From Bacillota bacterium (GTDB taxonomy: Bacteria > Bacillota > Clostridia > Peptostreptococcales > Anaerovoracaceae): 37,784 nucleotides of DNA. Shown piece after piece: positions 10,055 through 17,366 of this stretch (its first letter is position 1; every line of letters begins with the position of its first letter). The stretch lies in assembly GCA_017417045.1 (NCBI GenBank), contig JAFPZZ010000003.1:1-37784 (forward strand). Direction: 5' to 3'. The translations under genes and the position numbers were made by a program. The notes under the pieces were generated by a model. It had not been told where the DNA came from. It saw only the letters and a list, made by a program, of their open reading frames with translations, and did no database searches.

Positions 10055-10492
10055 TCATATGATCTTCAGCATCTTGATGTGTTCTATCCCGTCGAGCATG
10101 AACGGCTCCGAGATCTGCTCAAAGCCCTGCTTTTCGTAGAATTCCCTGGCGTAAGTCTGCGCCTCGAGGTATACGCTGTCCGCGCCGAAGTATTGCTTTG
10201 CGGCGCGTATGCCCTCCTTAAGGACTCTGGTGCCCAGGCCGCTGCGCCTCTTCGTGGCCACGACGCGGCCTATCGAGACGTGCTCGCTCTCGGCGCCCCT
10301 GTCCATTACGCGAAGATACGCCTGTATCTCCCCGCCGTCCTCTATCCAGACATGGACGGCGTCCTGATCCAGCCCGTCGAGCTCGGGATAAGGGCAGCTC
10401 TGCTCGACCACGAAGACGTCTATCCTGAGCTTGACGATAGCGTAAAGCTCGTCTCTCGTCAGCTCGCCGTATCTTTTGATATTGAGCGTCAT
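10055..10492 (-). CDS. GNAT family N-acetyltransferase (ElaA-like)
   Basis: A 145-residue acetyl-CoA-dependent N-acyltransferase. VSIGRVVATKRRSGLGTRVLKEGI is the beta4-alpha3 segment, with R-x-x-G-L-G binding the pyrophosphate of acetyl-CoA. The start MTLNIKRYGELTRDELYAIVKLR and the VFVVEQSCPYPELDG segment match ElaA-type proteins. The substrate is unknown. The frame is open further upstream to 10540, but the ATG at 10492 has AAGGAGG 8 nt before it and aligns with the family start. First gene of an operon with the CDF transporter. The promoter is probably the extended -10 at 10547. Confidence 0.88.
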   Translation of the reverse strand: MTLNIKRYGELTRDELYAIVKLRIDVFVVEQSCPYPELDGLDQDAVHVWIEDGGEIQAYLRVMDRGAESEHVSIGRVVATKRRSGLGTRVLKEGIRAAKQYFGADSVYLEAQTYAREFYEKQGFEQISEPFMLDGIEHIKMLKII

Positions 10493-10827
10493 CCGGGCCT
10501 CCTTGCGTGAGGGGAAGTGTCCTCGCGCGGTAATAATCATTTAATAATTATATCACAGAGAAAAGTTAGAGGTGATCAAAGCAATCATGAAATGAACGAA
10601 AAAACAAGTGATCGATGTCGGAAACCAATTACACGTTCGAAAAACACATGGGAAATATCGCGCGGTAAAGTAACGGCGCGCGAATATATCGTGTGTTTTC
10701 CTGCCGCCTGATGATATATACTGTTTATACAGGCAGCGGCTTCGGGCAAACGGCTCGGATGCGGGCTGCCTCGTACAAAGCGCTTTTATACAGGCTCCTG
10801 CGTCCGCAGGATGAGCAAAGGAGAGAT
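10493..10827. other. AT-richer intergenic region between divergent genes
   Basis: This 335-bp gap is visibly less GC-rich than its surroundings, especially 10530-10690. It holds the GNAT promoter on the minus strand and a TATACT (10717-10722) that may be the -10 for the isochorismatase-like gene. The sequence around 10700-10740 can fold weakly (GCCTG...CAGGC). A 64-codon open frame at 10517-10711 has no ribosome binding site and no recognisable product. No mobile-element remnant was recognised; the base-composition shift could still mark an old insertion. Confidence 0.4.
10547..10555 (-). promoter_or_regulatory. Extended -10 promoter for the GNAT-CDF operon
   Basis: TGATATAAT on the minus strand, 55 bp before the GNAT ATG. 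The -35 region has no good match, as expected for an extended -10 promoter. It is identical to the element before the thioesterase gene. Confidence 0.5.
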
Positions 10828-11349
10828 ATGAGAAAGCTTTTGATAGTCATAGACATGCAAAACGACTTTATCGACGGCGCGCTGGGCACGCCCGAGGCCG
10901 CCGCGATCGTTCCCGCGGTAAAGGAGAAGATACGCTCTTACGCGCCGGAGGACGTCTTCGCCACGATGGATACGCACGGCGCGGACTACATGTCCACGCA
11001 GGAGGGCCATATGCTCCCGGTCGAACACTGCATAAAGGGCACCTTCGGCTGGCAGCTTCAGCCGGAACTCGCCGAGCTGATCAGAGAGGATCAGATATTC
11101 GAGAAGCCGACCTTCGGCAGCACCGAGCTCGCGGCGGCGGTGAAGAGGATGTCGCTAGAGGATGAGCTCGAGATAGAGATCGTTGGGCTCTGCACGGATA
11201 TCTGCGTAGTATCGAACGCGCTAATGCTCAAGGCCTACATGCCCGAGGTCAGGATAAGCTGCGACCCCGCCTGCTGCGCCGGTGTCACGCCCGAAAAGCA
11301 CGAAGCCGCGCTCGAGACCATGCGCTCATGCCAGATCGCAGTCGGCTGA
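10828..11349 (+). CDS. Isochorismatase-family cysteine hydrolase (nicotinamidase-like)
   Basis: A 173-residue amidase-type hydrolase. The N-terminal IVIDMQNDFIDGALG holds the catalytic Asp and the usual Q-N-D-F motif. GLCTDICVVSNALMLK carries the nucleophilic cysteine (the first Cys, by family analogy) with the cis-peptide region before it. DTHGADY and EGHMLPVEHC resemble the metal-binding DxH segment of nicotinamidases, so conversion of nicotinamide to nicotinic acid is a reasonable but unproven guess. The frame is open upstream to 10693, but the ATG at 10828 has AAAGGAGAG directly before it and matches the family start. Confidence 0.88.
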   Translation: MRKLLIVIDMQNDFIDGALGTPEAAAIVPAVKEKIRSYAPEDVFATMDTHGADYMSTQEGHMLPVEHCIKGTFGWQLQPELAELIREDQIFEKPTFGSTELAAAVKRMSLEDELEIEIVGLCTDICVVSNALMLKAYMPEVRISCDPACCAGVTPEKHEAALETMRSCQIAVG

Positions 11350-11463
11350 CCGGCGGTCAAAAGCAGGAAGGGGAAACCAGCGTCTCATCTAAAGGCCACC
11401 TGGATCCCCACTGTGCGCCCACAAAAATGATAAGGACCCCTTTATTGATACAAGGAGATAGAA

Positions 11464-12690
11464 ATGAACAGAAAACAGCTGAGGAAGATCTTTAGCGACA
11501 CCTACTACACCAGGCTCAGCGGAACGCCCGAGGAGCTCAAGACCGCGGAATACCTCGCGGAGTGCTGCCGCGCCTACGGCGCCAAAGCCTGGCTCGAGCC
11601 TTTCGACGTCGACATGGCGGATATCGAGAGCGCGAGCCTCACCGCGGACGGCGTGAGCATCCCCTGCAAGGGCTACAGGCTCAGCGGCTGCGGCAGCGTC
11701 ACCGCGCCTTTCGCCTACCTTCCGAGCCTTGACCCCGCGTCCCTAGCGCAGGTCAGAGGAAAGATAGTCATGATCGACGGCTACCTGGGCATCTTCGCCT
11801 ACAAGGACATCGCCGAGGCGGGAGCGGCCGGCTTCATAACATACGACGGCAACGTTCATTACAAGGACAGCGATATAGACCAGAGAACGCTCAGGCCCTA
11901 CGTTTCGAACGGAGTCAAGACCCTGGGGGTCAACATAAACGCCAAGGACGCCGCGAAGCTCGTGAGACAGGCCCCGGCTGAGGTCACGATAAGCATCCAG
12001 CAGAAGGAATACGTTTCCCAGTCGCACAACGTCGTGGCTGAGATCCCCGGCTGCAGCGACGAGTGGATAGTCTTCACCGCGCACTACGACACGACCTCGC
12101 TCTCGCTTGGCCCCTGGGACAACATGAGCGGCTGCGTCGGCCTTCTGGGCATTATGGAAGCCCTTTCCAAGGAGGCTCCCCTCAGATACGGCCTCAGGTT
12201 CATCTTCTGCGGCAGCGAGGAGAGCGGACTGCTCGGCTCCAAGGAATACGCCGCGAAGCACGAGTCCGAGCTCGAGAAGGTCGCGCTCAACATCAACCTC
12301 GACATGATAGGCTGCACCATGGGCAAGTTCATCGCCGTGGTCAGCGCCGAGGAAAAGCTCGTCGACTTCATCAAATACTACTGCAGCATCGAGGGCTGGG
12401 GCATACAGGCCCGCCTCGGGGTTTATTCCAGCGATTCTACTCCCTTTGCGGACAAGGGCGTTCCGGCGCTCTCCTTCGCGAGGATAGCCACGCCAAACCA
12501 GGCGACCATACACAACCGCTATGACACGATGGCCGTGATGTCCATGGAGCAGATGCAAAAGGACATCGAATTCCTCGCCGGATTCTCCATGACTATGGCG
12601 AACGCCGTGAAGTGCCCGGTCGGCAGGGAGATGCCCGAAAAGATCAAGACCGAGCTCGACGAATACCTCGGAAGGAAGAGGAAGGAGTAA
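11464..12690 (+). CDS. M28-family zinc aminopeptidase with PA domain
   Basis: A 408-residue metallopeptidase. Zinc ligands are visible in order: H207 and D209 in AHYDTTS, D219 in WDNMSG, the E252-E253 pair in GSEESGLLGS, D280 in NLDMIG, and H350 in IHNRYDT. Between about residues 75 and 170 an inserted protease-associated (PA) domain (GKIVMIDGYLGIFAYKDIAEAGAAG) probably covers the active site. No signal peptide is seen, so it should act on peptides inside the cell, in line with a peptide-using lifestyle. CAAGGAGATAG precedes the ATG. It may be co-transcribed with the YxjI-like gene 32 bp downstream. Confidence 0.9.
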   Translation: MNRKQLRKIFSDTYYTRLSGTPEELKTAEYLAECCRAYGAKAWLEPFDVDMADIESASLTADGVSIPCKGYRLSGCGSVTAPFAYLPSLDPASLAQVRGKIVMIDGYLGIFAYKDIAEAGAAGFITYDGNVHYKDSDIDQRTLRPYVSNGVKTLGVNINAKDAAKLVRQAPAEVTISIQQKEYVSQSHNVVAEIPGCSDEWIVFTAHYDTTSLSLGPWDNMSGCVGLLGIMEALSKEAPLRYGLRFIFCGSEESGLLGSKEYAAKHESELEKVALNINLDMIGCTMGKFIAVVSAEEKLVDFIKYYCSIEGWGIQARLGVYSSDSTPFADKGVPALSFARIATPNQATIHNRYDTMAVMSMEQMQKDIEFLAGFSMTMANAVKCPVGREMPEKIKTELDEYLGRKRKE

Positions 12691-12722
12691 GGCAGCCGCC
12701 CCGAAGCGGGAAAAACAGGACC

Positions 12723-13337
12723 ATGGGAACACTATCAAAGATACACCGCTACCGTGAAGCCGGGGAGGAGGCTAACCGCATCAACGTCGAAGCCTTCGGC
12801 GAGCCCGCGCGTTCGCTCTTTACCAGCACGAAGGTCTTCACCCTGCATCACAAGATAGATATAACCGACGCTGAAGAAAAGGTCGTATATACCGCCGCGA
12901 CCAAGTTCCCCTCTATACTTGACAAGACCGACGTGTTCGACGCGTCCGGAGCCCGCGTGGCGCACATCGAGCGCAAGCTCATATCTCTGCACCAGAGGCA
13001 CTATGTCGACATGGAGGGAGGGCCGTCCTTCGAACTGTCGAACGAGCTCTTCCATCTGATAAAGGACATAACCAATATCGAGGGGCTCGGCTGGCAGCTC
13101 AGGGGCAACATCTTAGGGCTCAACTTCGAGCTGTACGACGAGGAAGGCGGCATCATCGCCGTCATCGCGCAGAAGATGCTCTCCATACACGACAAGTACT
13201 GCATCGATATCTACAGGCCCGAATACGAAAAGACCGTCGTCGCGATACTCGTCACGCTGCAGCATATGGTGCGCGACAGGCAGGCTTCCGGCGGAAGCGG
13301 ATCGTCGGCCGGCTCGTCGGCTTCGGCTTCGCACTGA
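12723..13337 (+). CDS. YxjI / LURP-one-related family protein
   Basis: A 204-residue protein with the tubby-like beta-barrel fold of the LURP-one/YxjI family. Diagnostic parts are FTSTKVFTLHHKIDITDAEE, VVYTAATKF, the ARVAHIERKLISLHQRHYVD strand pair, and IAVIAQKMLSIHDKYCIDIY. Such proteins are thought to bind membranes or phospholipids, but no bacterial reaction is known. The last 20 residues are a low-complexity Ser/Gly/Ala tail. The open frame reaches upstream to 12612 inside the peptidase gene; the ATG at 12723 is chosen because the fold starts there, although the binding site (CAGGA) is weak. A strong bidirectional terminator follows at 13381. Confidence 0.85.
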   Translation: MGTLSKIHRYREAGEEANRINVEAFGEPARSLFTSTKVFTLHHKIDITDAEEKVVYTAATKFPSILDKTDVFDASGARVAHIERKLISLHQRHYVDMEGGPSFELSNELFHLIKDITNIEGLGWQLRGNILGLNFELYDEEGGIIAVIAQKMLSIHDKYCIDIYRPEYEKTVVAILVTLQHMVRDRQASGGSGSSAGSSASASH

Positions 13338-13380
13338 GGCCGGAAAAGCGCCGGGAAGCGCAAGAGGAAGCAGTCATGCA

Positions 13381-13412
13381 AAAGGGACTCATCCACAAGG
13401 ATGAGTCCCTTT
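13381..13412. terminator. Bidirectional intrinsic terminator
   Basis: AAAGGGACTCATCC (13381-13394) and GGATGAGTCCCTTT (13399-13412) form a perfect 14-bp stem with an ACAA loop and terminal A/T runs on both sides. It separates the plus-strand YxjI-like gene from the minus-strand PadR operon. Confidence 0.9.
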
Positions 13413-13454
13413 AAAGTTGCGTTGGTCCGACCGGTTTCAGAGGTCTTCGGCCTC

Positions 13455-13484
13455 GGTCGCTATACTGACCCGCGGTCAGCGACC
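13455..13484. repeat. Bulged inverted repeat downstream of the PadR-DUF2812 operon
   Basis: GGTCGC (13455-13460) pairs with GCGACC (13479-13484), and TGACC (13466-13470) with GGTCA (13474-13478) around a CGC loop. TATAC is a 5-nt bulge on one side. No T-tract follows on either strand, so it is not an obvious terminator; it could stabilise the 3' end of the operon message. Confidence 0.45.
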
Positions 13485-13508
13485 TTGCTCCTGTGCGCAG
13501 CTCTTGCC

Positions 13509-14003
13509 CTACTCGTGCAGCTCCCGCTCCCGCTTCAGCTGCTCGATCTTCTCGTGTATCCTGCCGAGCCCGTACATCAGGAGGGTCGCGCAGAGCAGGT
13601 TCGCGGGGCTGTAGCGCGCGTTGCCGACTCCTATCACCAGGTTCGCGCCGCCTATGATCGCGATCATCCTGGCGATGCCCTTGAGGTGCTCTATCTTCGA
13701 ATCGATGTCGGAGAAGATGTCGAAGGGGCCGAGCTCGCTCTTTCTGCGGAAATATATCCACTTGAAGTATCTTCCCACGAATTCCGCCCCGGTATCCTCC
13801 ATGAAGGAGACGTAGCCCTCGTCGAAGCCGTGGGCTTCGAGCCTTACGATGTACTCGCCCGGCTCGCAGCGCTCGAAGCTGTAGCGGCAGAATCCCACGG
13901 ATACCAGCGCCCAGCCGCTCTCGGCCATATCGTTGAGCCAGCGCTCTTCCTTTTCAAAGTCCCAGACCCAGAACCACTTTCTTATCGTCTTGATCTCAGC
14001 CAT
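13509..14003 (-). CDS. DUF2812 domain membrane protein
   Basis: A 164-residue protein of the DUF2812 family. The N-terminal half has the family pattern KWFWVWDFEKEERWLNDMAESGW and YSFERCEPGEYIVRLE. The C-terminal part has two hydrophobic segments (IARMIAIIGGANLVIGVG and ANLLCATLLMYGLG), followed by a charged tail. Function is unknown; the family is nearly always encoded beside a PadR regulator in Bacillota, as here, so a membrane-stress or transport-associated role is inferred. The ATG at 14003 has GGAGGAAGG before it and overlaps the end of the PadR gene by 8 bp, showing translational coupling. Confidence 0.85.
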   Translation of the reverse strand: MAEIKTIRKWFWVWDFEKEERWLNDMAESGWALVSVGFCRYSFERCEPGEYIVRLEAHGFDEGYVSFMEDTGAEFVGRYFKWIYFRRKSELGPFDIFSDIDSKIEHLKGIARMIAIIGGANLVIGVGNARYSPANLLCATLLMYGLGRIHEKIEQLKRERELHE

Positions 14004-14346
14004 CGTTCCTTCCTCCTTCCTCACCGTCCGCTTCAGCGGCGCCTGTCATCATCTCGCCGTTTCTGACGAGCTCCCGGAGCCTGTCCAGCTCGCTCATGAG
14101 CACCTTCCTGCCCCGCTCGGTTATCTCGTATTCCTTCCTGCGGCTCTGCGGGTCTACGGGCAGCTGCACTATCCAGCCCTTGTCGCAGAGCGAGTTCAGC
14201 GCCCCGTAGAGCGTGCCCGCCGCGAGCCTTACCCGGCCGTGGGAGAGCTCCTCCGCGCTCTGCATTATCCCGTAGCCGTGGTTCGGTCTCAGCAGGGACA
14301 GGAGGATGTAGTATATCGCTTCTGTCAGCGCCGTGTTTTCGTACAT
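13996..14346 (-). CDS. PadR-family transcriptional regulator
   Basis: A 116-residue winged-helix regulator. The domain begins YENTALTEAIYYILLSLLRPNHGYGIMQ, then the recognition helix region VRLAAGTLYGALNSLCDKGWI and the wing SRRKEYEITERGRKVL. The C-terminal helix used for dimerisation is short and the protein ends in a Glu/Gly-rich tail. An upstream in-frame ATG (14445) exists, but the ATG at 14346 has AAGGAGG 8 nt away and matches the family start. The gene leads a two-gene operon with the DUF2812 protein. Five 15-bp repeats at its promoter are candidate binding sites for itself. Nothing else was recognised in the leader 14347-14482. Confidence 0.9.
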   Translation of the reverse strand: MYENTALTEAIYYILLSLLRPNHGYGIMQSAEELSHGRVRLAAGTLYGALNSLCDKGWIVQLPVDPQSRRKEYEITERGRKVLMSELDRLRELVRNGEMMTGAAEADGEEGGRNDG

Positions 14347-14482
14347 GGGTGATTCCTCCTTGTCTTTGGCGTCCGGCGTGCCTTTTTGTCTTCCCGGAGT
14401 TTTCGGGCTTTTCGCCTCCTGGGACTTTTGGGCTATCCCATCCATCCCGCGGCCTCTGGCTTCCGGTCTTATCGTCCGCCGC

Positions 14483-14549
14483 TATATCTTCAAGCGTTAT
14501 ATCTATTTCCGTTATATCGCCTGCCGATATATCCTGGCCCTATTATATC
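14483..14549. repeat. Five-copy 15-bp periodic repeat at the PadR promoter
   Basis: TATATC occurs at 14483, 14498, 14513, 14528 and 14544, so spacings are 15, 15, 15 and 16 bp. The wider unit is CGYTATATCNNNNNC on the plus strand (GATATARCG on the minus). The fourth copy includes the palindrome GATATATC. The array covers the start-site region of the PadR operon (about +2 to +52, and its first unit overlaps the -10). An operator array for cooperative PadR binding is the simplest reading. Confidence 0.7.
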
Positions 14550-14569
14550 CTCTCTGCCGCCCCTGTCAA
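14542..14569 (-). promoter_or_regulatory. Promoter of the PadR-DUF2812 operon
   Basis: On the minus strand, consensus TTGACA (14564-14569) and consensus TATAAT (14542-14547) are 16 bp apart. Transcription should start near 14535, giving a leader of about 190 nt. Two perfect hexamers make this one of the strongest promoters in the window, which fits a gene held in check by a repressor. Confidence 0.8.
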
Positions 14570-14675
14570 TATGTTTTTTGAGATTTTTACCGCAACTCCG
14601 CGCGTCCCGCTTCAGCGGACAGCACAGAGAGGCTGCGAGGGCCTGATGACCTGCCGCACAAGACCCAAAAAACCC

Positions 14676-14704
14676 TTGCATTTTCAACGGCCGGAATATA
14701 TAAT
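14676..14704 (+). promoter_or_regulatory. Promoter of the rpsF-ssb-rpsR operon
   Basis: TTGCAT (14676-14681) and a consensus TATAAT (14699-14704) are 17 bp apart, 77 bp before the rpsF ATG. It is back to back with the PadR promoter. Confidence 0.8.
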
Positions 14705-14713
14705 GTTCAAGCG

Positions 14714-14754
14714 TTCGCATATGGCGAATTTCTCTGCTGCGAGAAAATCGCAGC
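14714..14754 (+). promoter_or_regulatory. rpsF leader hairpins (possible S6:S18 autoregulatory leader)
   Basis: Two hairpins lie in the 5' leader: TTCGC/GCGAA (14714-14728) and GCTGCGA/TCGCAGC with a GAAAA loop (14736-14754). In many bacteria the S6:S18 complex binds the rpsF leader to repress the operon. The position fits, but the known bulged CCG feature could not be confirmed by eye. Confidence 0.4.
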
Positions 14755-14780
14755 CAATATGACCACAGGGAGGTGAAAAA

Positions 14781-15065
14781 ATGAATAAGTACGAGCTGTT
14801 ATTCATCCTCGATCCGTCTCTCGAAGAGGCCGCCAGAAATACCGCGATCGATACCGTTAAGGGTATCATCGCAGAAGCAGGCGAGGTCTCCGAGGTGAAC
14901 GAATGGGGACTCAGAAAGCTTGCTTATCCTATTCAGAAGAAGTCCGAGGGCTACTACGTAGTCATGCAGTTCACCGCTGCGCCCGAACTTCCGAAGGAAC
15001 TGGACAGAAGGCTCAGGATCTCGGATAGCTGCATGAGACACATCATCATTACAAAGGATGAGTAG
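14781..15065 (+). CDS. rpsF: 30S ribosomal protein S6
   Basis: A 94-residue S6 protein, normal length. It begins MNKYELLFILDPSLEE and has the RNP-like pattern INEWGLRKLAYPIQKK-type strand (here VNEWGLRKLAYPIQKKSEGYY) and a C-terminal helix ending RHIIITKDE. It binds the central domain of 16S rRNA together with S18. GGGAGGTG precedes the ATG. It is the first gene of the conserved rpsF-ssb-rpsR operon, with ssb 14 bp downstream. Confidence 0.97.
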   Translation: MNKYELLFILDPSLEEAARNTAIDTVKGIIAEAGEVSEVNEWGLRKLAYPIQKKSEGYYVVMQFTAAPELPKELDRRLRISDSCMRHIIITKDE

Positions 15066-15079
15066 AAAAGGAGTTCACT

Positions 15080-15496
15080 ATGAATTCAGTACAGCTGATC
15101 GGAAGACTTACAAGGGATCCGTCCGTTAGCTACGGAGCGGCTTCCCAGACCGCAGTCGCGAGATTCACTATCGCGATCGACAGGGGCAAGGACAGAAACG
15201 GCGAAGACAGAGGCGCGGATTTCCCGAGCATCGTCTGCTTCGGCAAGACCGCCGAGCTCGTTGAGAAATACGTCGGCAAGGGCCGCCTGGTGGGTATCAC
15301 CGGCAGGATCCAGACCGGCAGCTACGAGAGAAACGGCGAGAAGGTCTACACCACCGACGTTATCGCGGACAGGGTCGAGTTCCTCGACAGAGGCGACCGC
15401 AGCGGAAGTTCTTCCTATTCAAATCCCGAACCGGACATGGAGGATAGCATCCCCGGCGGCTTCAACAAGCTTACGGACGACGATATCCCGTTCTAA
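15080..15496 (+). CDS. ssb: Single-stranded DNA-binding protein
   Basis: A 138-residue OB-fold protein that coats single-stranded DNA in replication, repair and recombination. The N-terminal MNSVQLIGRLTRDPSVSYG, the middle FPSIVCFGKTAELVEKYVGKG and the strand RIQTGSYERNGEKVYTTDV are family hallmarks. The acidic C-terminus ends DDDIPF, the tip used to recruit partner proteins. AAAAGGAG precedes the ATG. The gene sits between rpsF and rpsR, the standard order in Bacillota. Confidence 0.97.
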   Translation: MNSVQLIGRLTRDPSVSYGAASQTAVARFTIAIDRGKDRNGEDRGADFPSIVCFGKTAELVEKYVGKGRLVGITGRIQTGSYERNGEKVYTTDVIADRVEFLDRGDRSGSSSYSNPEPDMEDSIPGGFNKLTDDDIPF

Positions 15497-15521
15497 ATTC
15501 GTTAGAATCAGGAGATAAGCA

Positions 15522-15788
15522 ATGGCACAGGAAAGAGATAATTTCAAGAAGAAGGGCTTCAGCGGCGGAATGCACAGAAAAAAGGTGTGCCAGTACTGCG
15601 CTGACAAGACTCTTACGGTAGACTACAAGGATACCGAGAACCTCAAGAAGTACATCACCGAGCGCGGCAAGATCCTTCCCAGAAGGGTGACCGGCGCCTG
15701 CGCGATGCACCAGAGGGAGATCGTAAAGGCTATCAAGAGGGCCAGGACCGTGGCTCTGCTGCCTTTCGACGCCGACAAGAACAACTAG
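15522..15788 (+). CDS. rpsR: 30S ribosomal protein S18
   Basis: An 88-residue S18. The body [26 protein letters not shown] and [22 protein letters not shown] is typical. CQYC, with the later Cys and His in GACAMHQ, gives a possible four-ligand zinc site, as in the zinc-type paralogs of S18. CAGGAG precedes the ATG. Last gene of the operon; an intrinsic terminator follows 17 bp downstream. Confidence 0.97.
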   Translation: MAQERDNFKKKGFSGGMHRKKVCQYCADKTLTVDYKDTENLKKYITERGKILPRRVTGACAMHQREIVKAIKRARTVALLPFDADKNN

Positions 15789-15804
15789 TATATTGTTCGA
15801 GACG

Positions 15805-15837
15805 AAACGCTTCCGGATATCCGGGAGCGTTTTTTTA
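15805..15837 (+). terminator. Intrinsic terminator of the rpsF-ssb-rpsR operon
   Basis: ACGCTTCCGG (15807-15816) pairs with CCGGGAGCGT (15821-15830) around ATAT, one T-G pair included, and is followed by a run of seven T. Confidence 0.93.
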
Positions 15838-15893
15838 ACCCCTAAAGACGCCGCCTTCGGCGCGGCAGCCGTTTTTTGTGTATAATATCTCTT

Positions 15894-16628
15894 ATGAAGA
15901 CAGGACCCGTGCAGCTCAATGAAGGAGATCTCATAGGACAGGCTCTGCAGTGCATGAGCGACCTTTTCTGGTACATACTGCCCTGTCTGATCGCGCTGCT
16001 GATCATAAGGTTCGCGCTGAAGCCGAAGCAGTACGTCTTCCGCAAGCTGCTGCATTTCGTCGCCTTCAGCTGCACTTCCTACTCGATACTGAAGGCGCAG
16101 AGCTGGCTCGCGGCCGTGATCTGCTTCATGGCGGTCTCCGTGCTGGTTTATCCCGTCATAGCCCTCGCGGATCGCTATGAATGGTTCAAGAAGCTCCTGG
16201 TCGAAAAGGAGCCCGGCGAGATAAAGCTGAGCCTCATGCTGCTGTTCTCAACGGTCGCGGTGATAGCTGCCGTCGGCTGGGGCGTATTCGGAAACAGGCC
16301 CGCATCGGCGGCCGCCGTCCTCATGTGGGGCTGCGGAGACGCCGCCGCTGCCCTGGTCGGCATACCCTGGGGCAGGCACAGGCTGAACGTGGGCTTTGAG
16401 CGGGGGAAGAAGTCGCTTGAGGGAACTGTAGCGGACTTTGCCGTTTCCTTCGCTTCCGGCATGATCTTCCTCTGCGTCTACGAGGGGATGAGCCCCGAAA
16501 GAGTGCTGCTCCCCGCCCTGCTCGCGGCTGCAGCGGGAGCCATCGTCGAGCTTCTGTCACCGAGCAAATACGATACCGTTACCGTTCCGGCAGCCGTGCT
16601 TGCGGCGCTGCTCGCGCTTCTGCGGTAA
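15894..16628 (+). CDS. Polyprenol/phytol-kinase-like membrane protein (CTP-dependent kinase family)
   Basis: A protein of about 244 residues with six or seven hydrophobic helices. The motif WGCGDAAAALVGIPWGRHRL followed by KKSLEGTVADFAVSFASG matches the dolichol/phytol kinase and phosphatidate cytidylyltransferase superfamily, and VELLSPSKYDTVTVP is the usual late motif. A nearby FRKLLHFVAF gives the typical R-K-x-x-H segment. It probably phosphorylates a prenyl alcohol or lipid in the membrane. The start is uncertain: ATG 15894 has no ribosome binding site and lies only 8 nt after a TATAAT (15881-15886), so a leaderless transcript or a later start (ATG 15954) is possible. Confidence 0.75.
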   Translation: MKTGPVQLNEGDLIGQALQCMSDLFWYILPCLIALLIIRFALKPKQYVFRKLLHFVAFSCTSYSILKAQSWLAAVICFMAVSVLVYPVIALADRYEWFKKLLVEKEPGEIKLSLMLLFSTVAVIAAVGWGVFGNRPASAAAVLMWGCGDAAAALVGIPWGRHRLNVGFERGKKSLEGTVADFAVSFASGMIFLCVYEGMSPERVLLPALLAAAAGAIVELLSPSKYDTVTVPAAVLAALLALLR

Positions 16629-16721
16629 GCGAACCGACCTCTGCCGCATTGGCCGCCGTGCCTTGGCACTGAATGCTGCCCCCGCGAGGGCGGTAGATCA
16701 GAAAATCGAAAAGGAGCCCGC

Positions 16722-17261
16722 ATGATCGAGACCCAGGACCTTATACTGGACGTAGGCAAGCCCTCCGACTGGAAGGACATGTACGACAACGTCTGGTCGC
16801 GGCCCGAGTGCAACCGCTATATGTTCTGGGAGCTCTCTCCCAGCGAGGAAGGCGCGGAGGAGCGCATGCTCCGCACGATAAGCCTGCAGAAAGGCTGCGC
16901 CGAGGGATGCGAGGGCTTCACGATATATGAGAAAAAGAGCGGCAGGGCCATAGGCTTTTACAACATAGAAGAACGCGGACCCGGGGTCTGGGGCGGAATG
17001 GGCCTTTGCATAGGCGCGGATTATTTCCGCCGCGGCTACGGCACCCAGGCGCTCGAAGCCGTCCTCTCCTACTGCAGGGACGAGCATGGAGCGGAGAGCT
17101 TCATTTATACGTCGCGCGAGGACAACGAGGCGTCGATAGGGCTCGCGAGAAAATTGGGCTTCGAATTTCTGAGAAAGGAAGAGCGGGCCGACTGGAGAAA
17201 CGGCGAGCCTAGGGTGCTCCTGCTCTTCGAAAAGAAGCTCGGCGGCTGGGAGCGGAAGTGA
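16722..17261 (+). CDS. GNAT family N-acetyltransferase (RimJ/RimL type)
   Basis: A 179-residue acetyltransferase. The fold is recognised from ETQDLILDVGKPSDWKDMY at the start, IGFYNIEERG, and the acetyl-CoA loop RRGYGTQALEAVLSYC (R-R-G-Y-G-T), followed by SREDNEASIGLARKLGFEFL, the late motif shared with RimJ/RimL-type enzymes. These acetylate protein N-termini or small amines; the substrate here is unknown. AAAAGGAG precedes the ATG. It stands alone between the kinase-like gene and the dipeptidase gene. Confidence 0.9.
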   Translation: MIETQDLILDVGKPSDWKDMYDNVWSRPECNRYMFWELSPSEEGAEERMLRTISLQKGCAEGCEGFTIYEKKSGRAIGFYNIEERGPGVWGGMGLCIGADYFRRGYGTQALEAVLSYCRDEHGAESFIYTSREDNEASIGLARKLGFEFLRKEERADWRNGEPRVLLLFEKKLGGWERK

Positions 17262-17366
17262 ACAGACTGCAAGCCGGGGCGATGGAGGTATACGTCCTGC
17301 AGGGCCGGAGTTTCGCCTTATCCCCTTTGCACTCTCAAGTAAAATAAAAATGCGCAGGTGAACGCG

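Noticed and set aside
10517..10711. 64-codon plus-strand open frame in the AT-richer gap
   Set aside because: No ribosome binding site before the start, no recognisable product and mixed-composition residues; better read as intergenic.
14333..14581. Plus-strand frame with RYI pentapeptide repeats
   Set aside because: The repeat follows from the 15-bp DNA periodicity at the PadR promoter. There is no ribosome binding site and the strand is opposite to the PadR operon.
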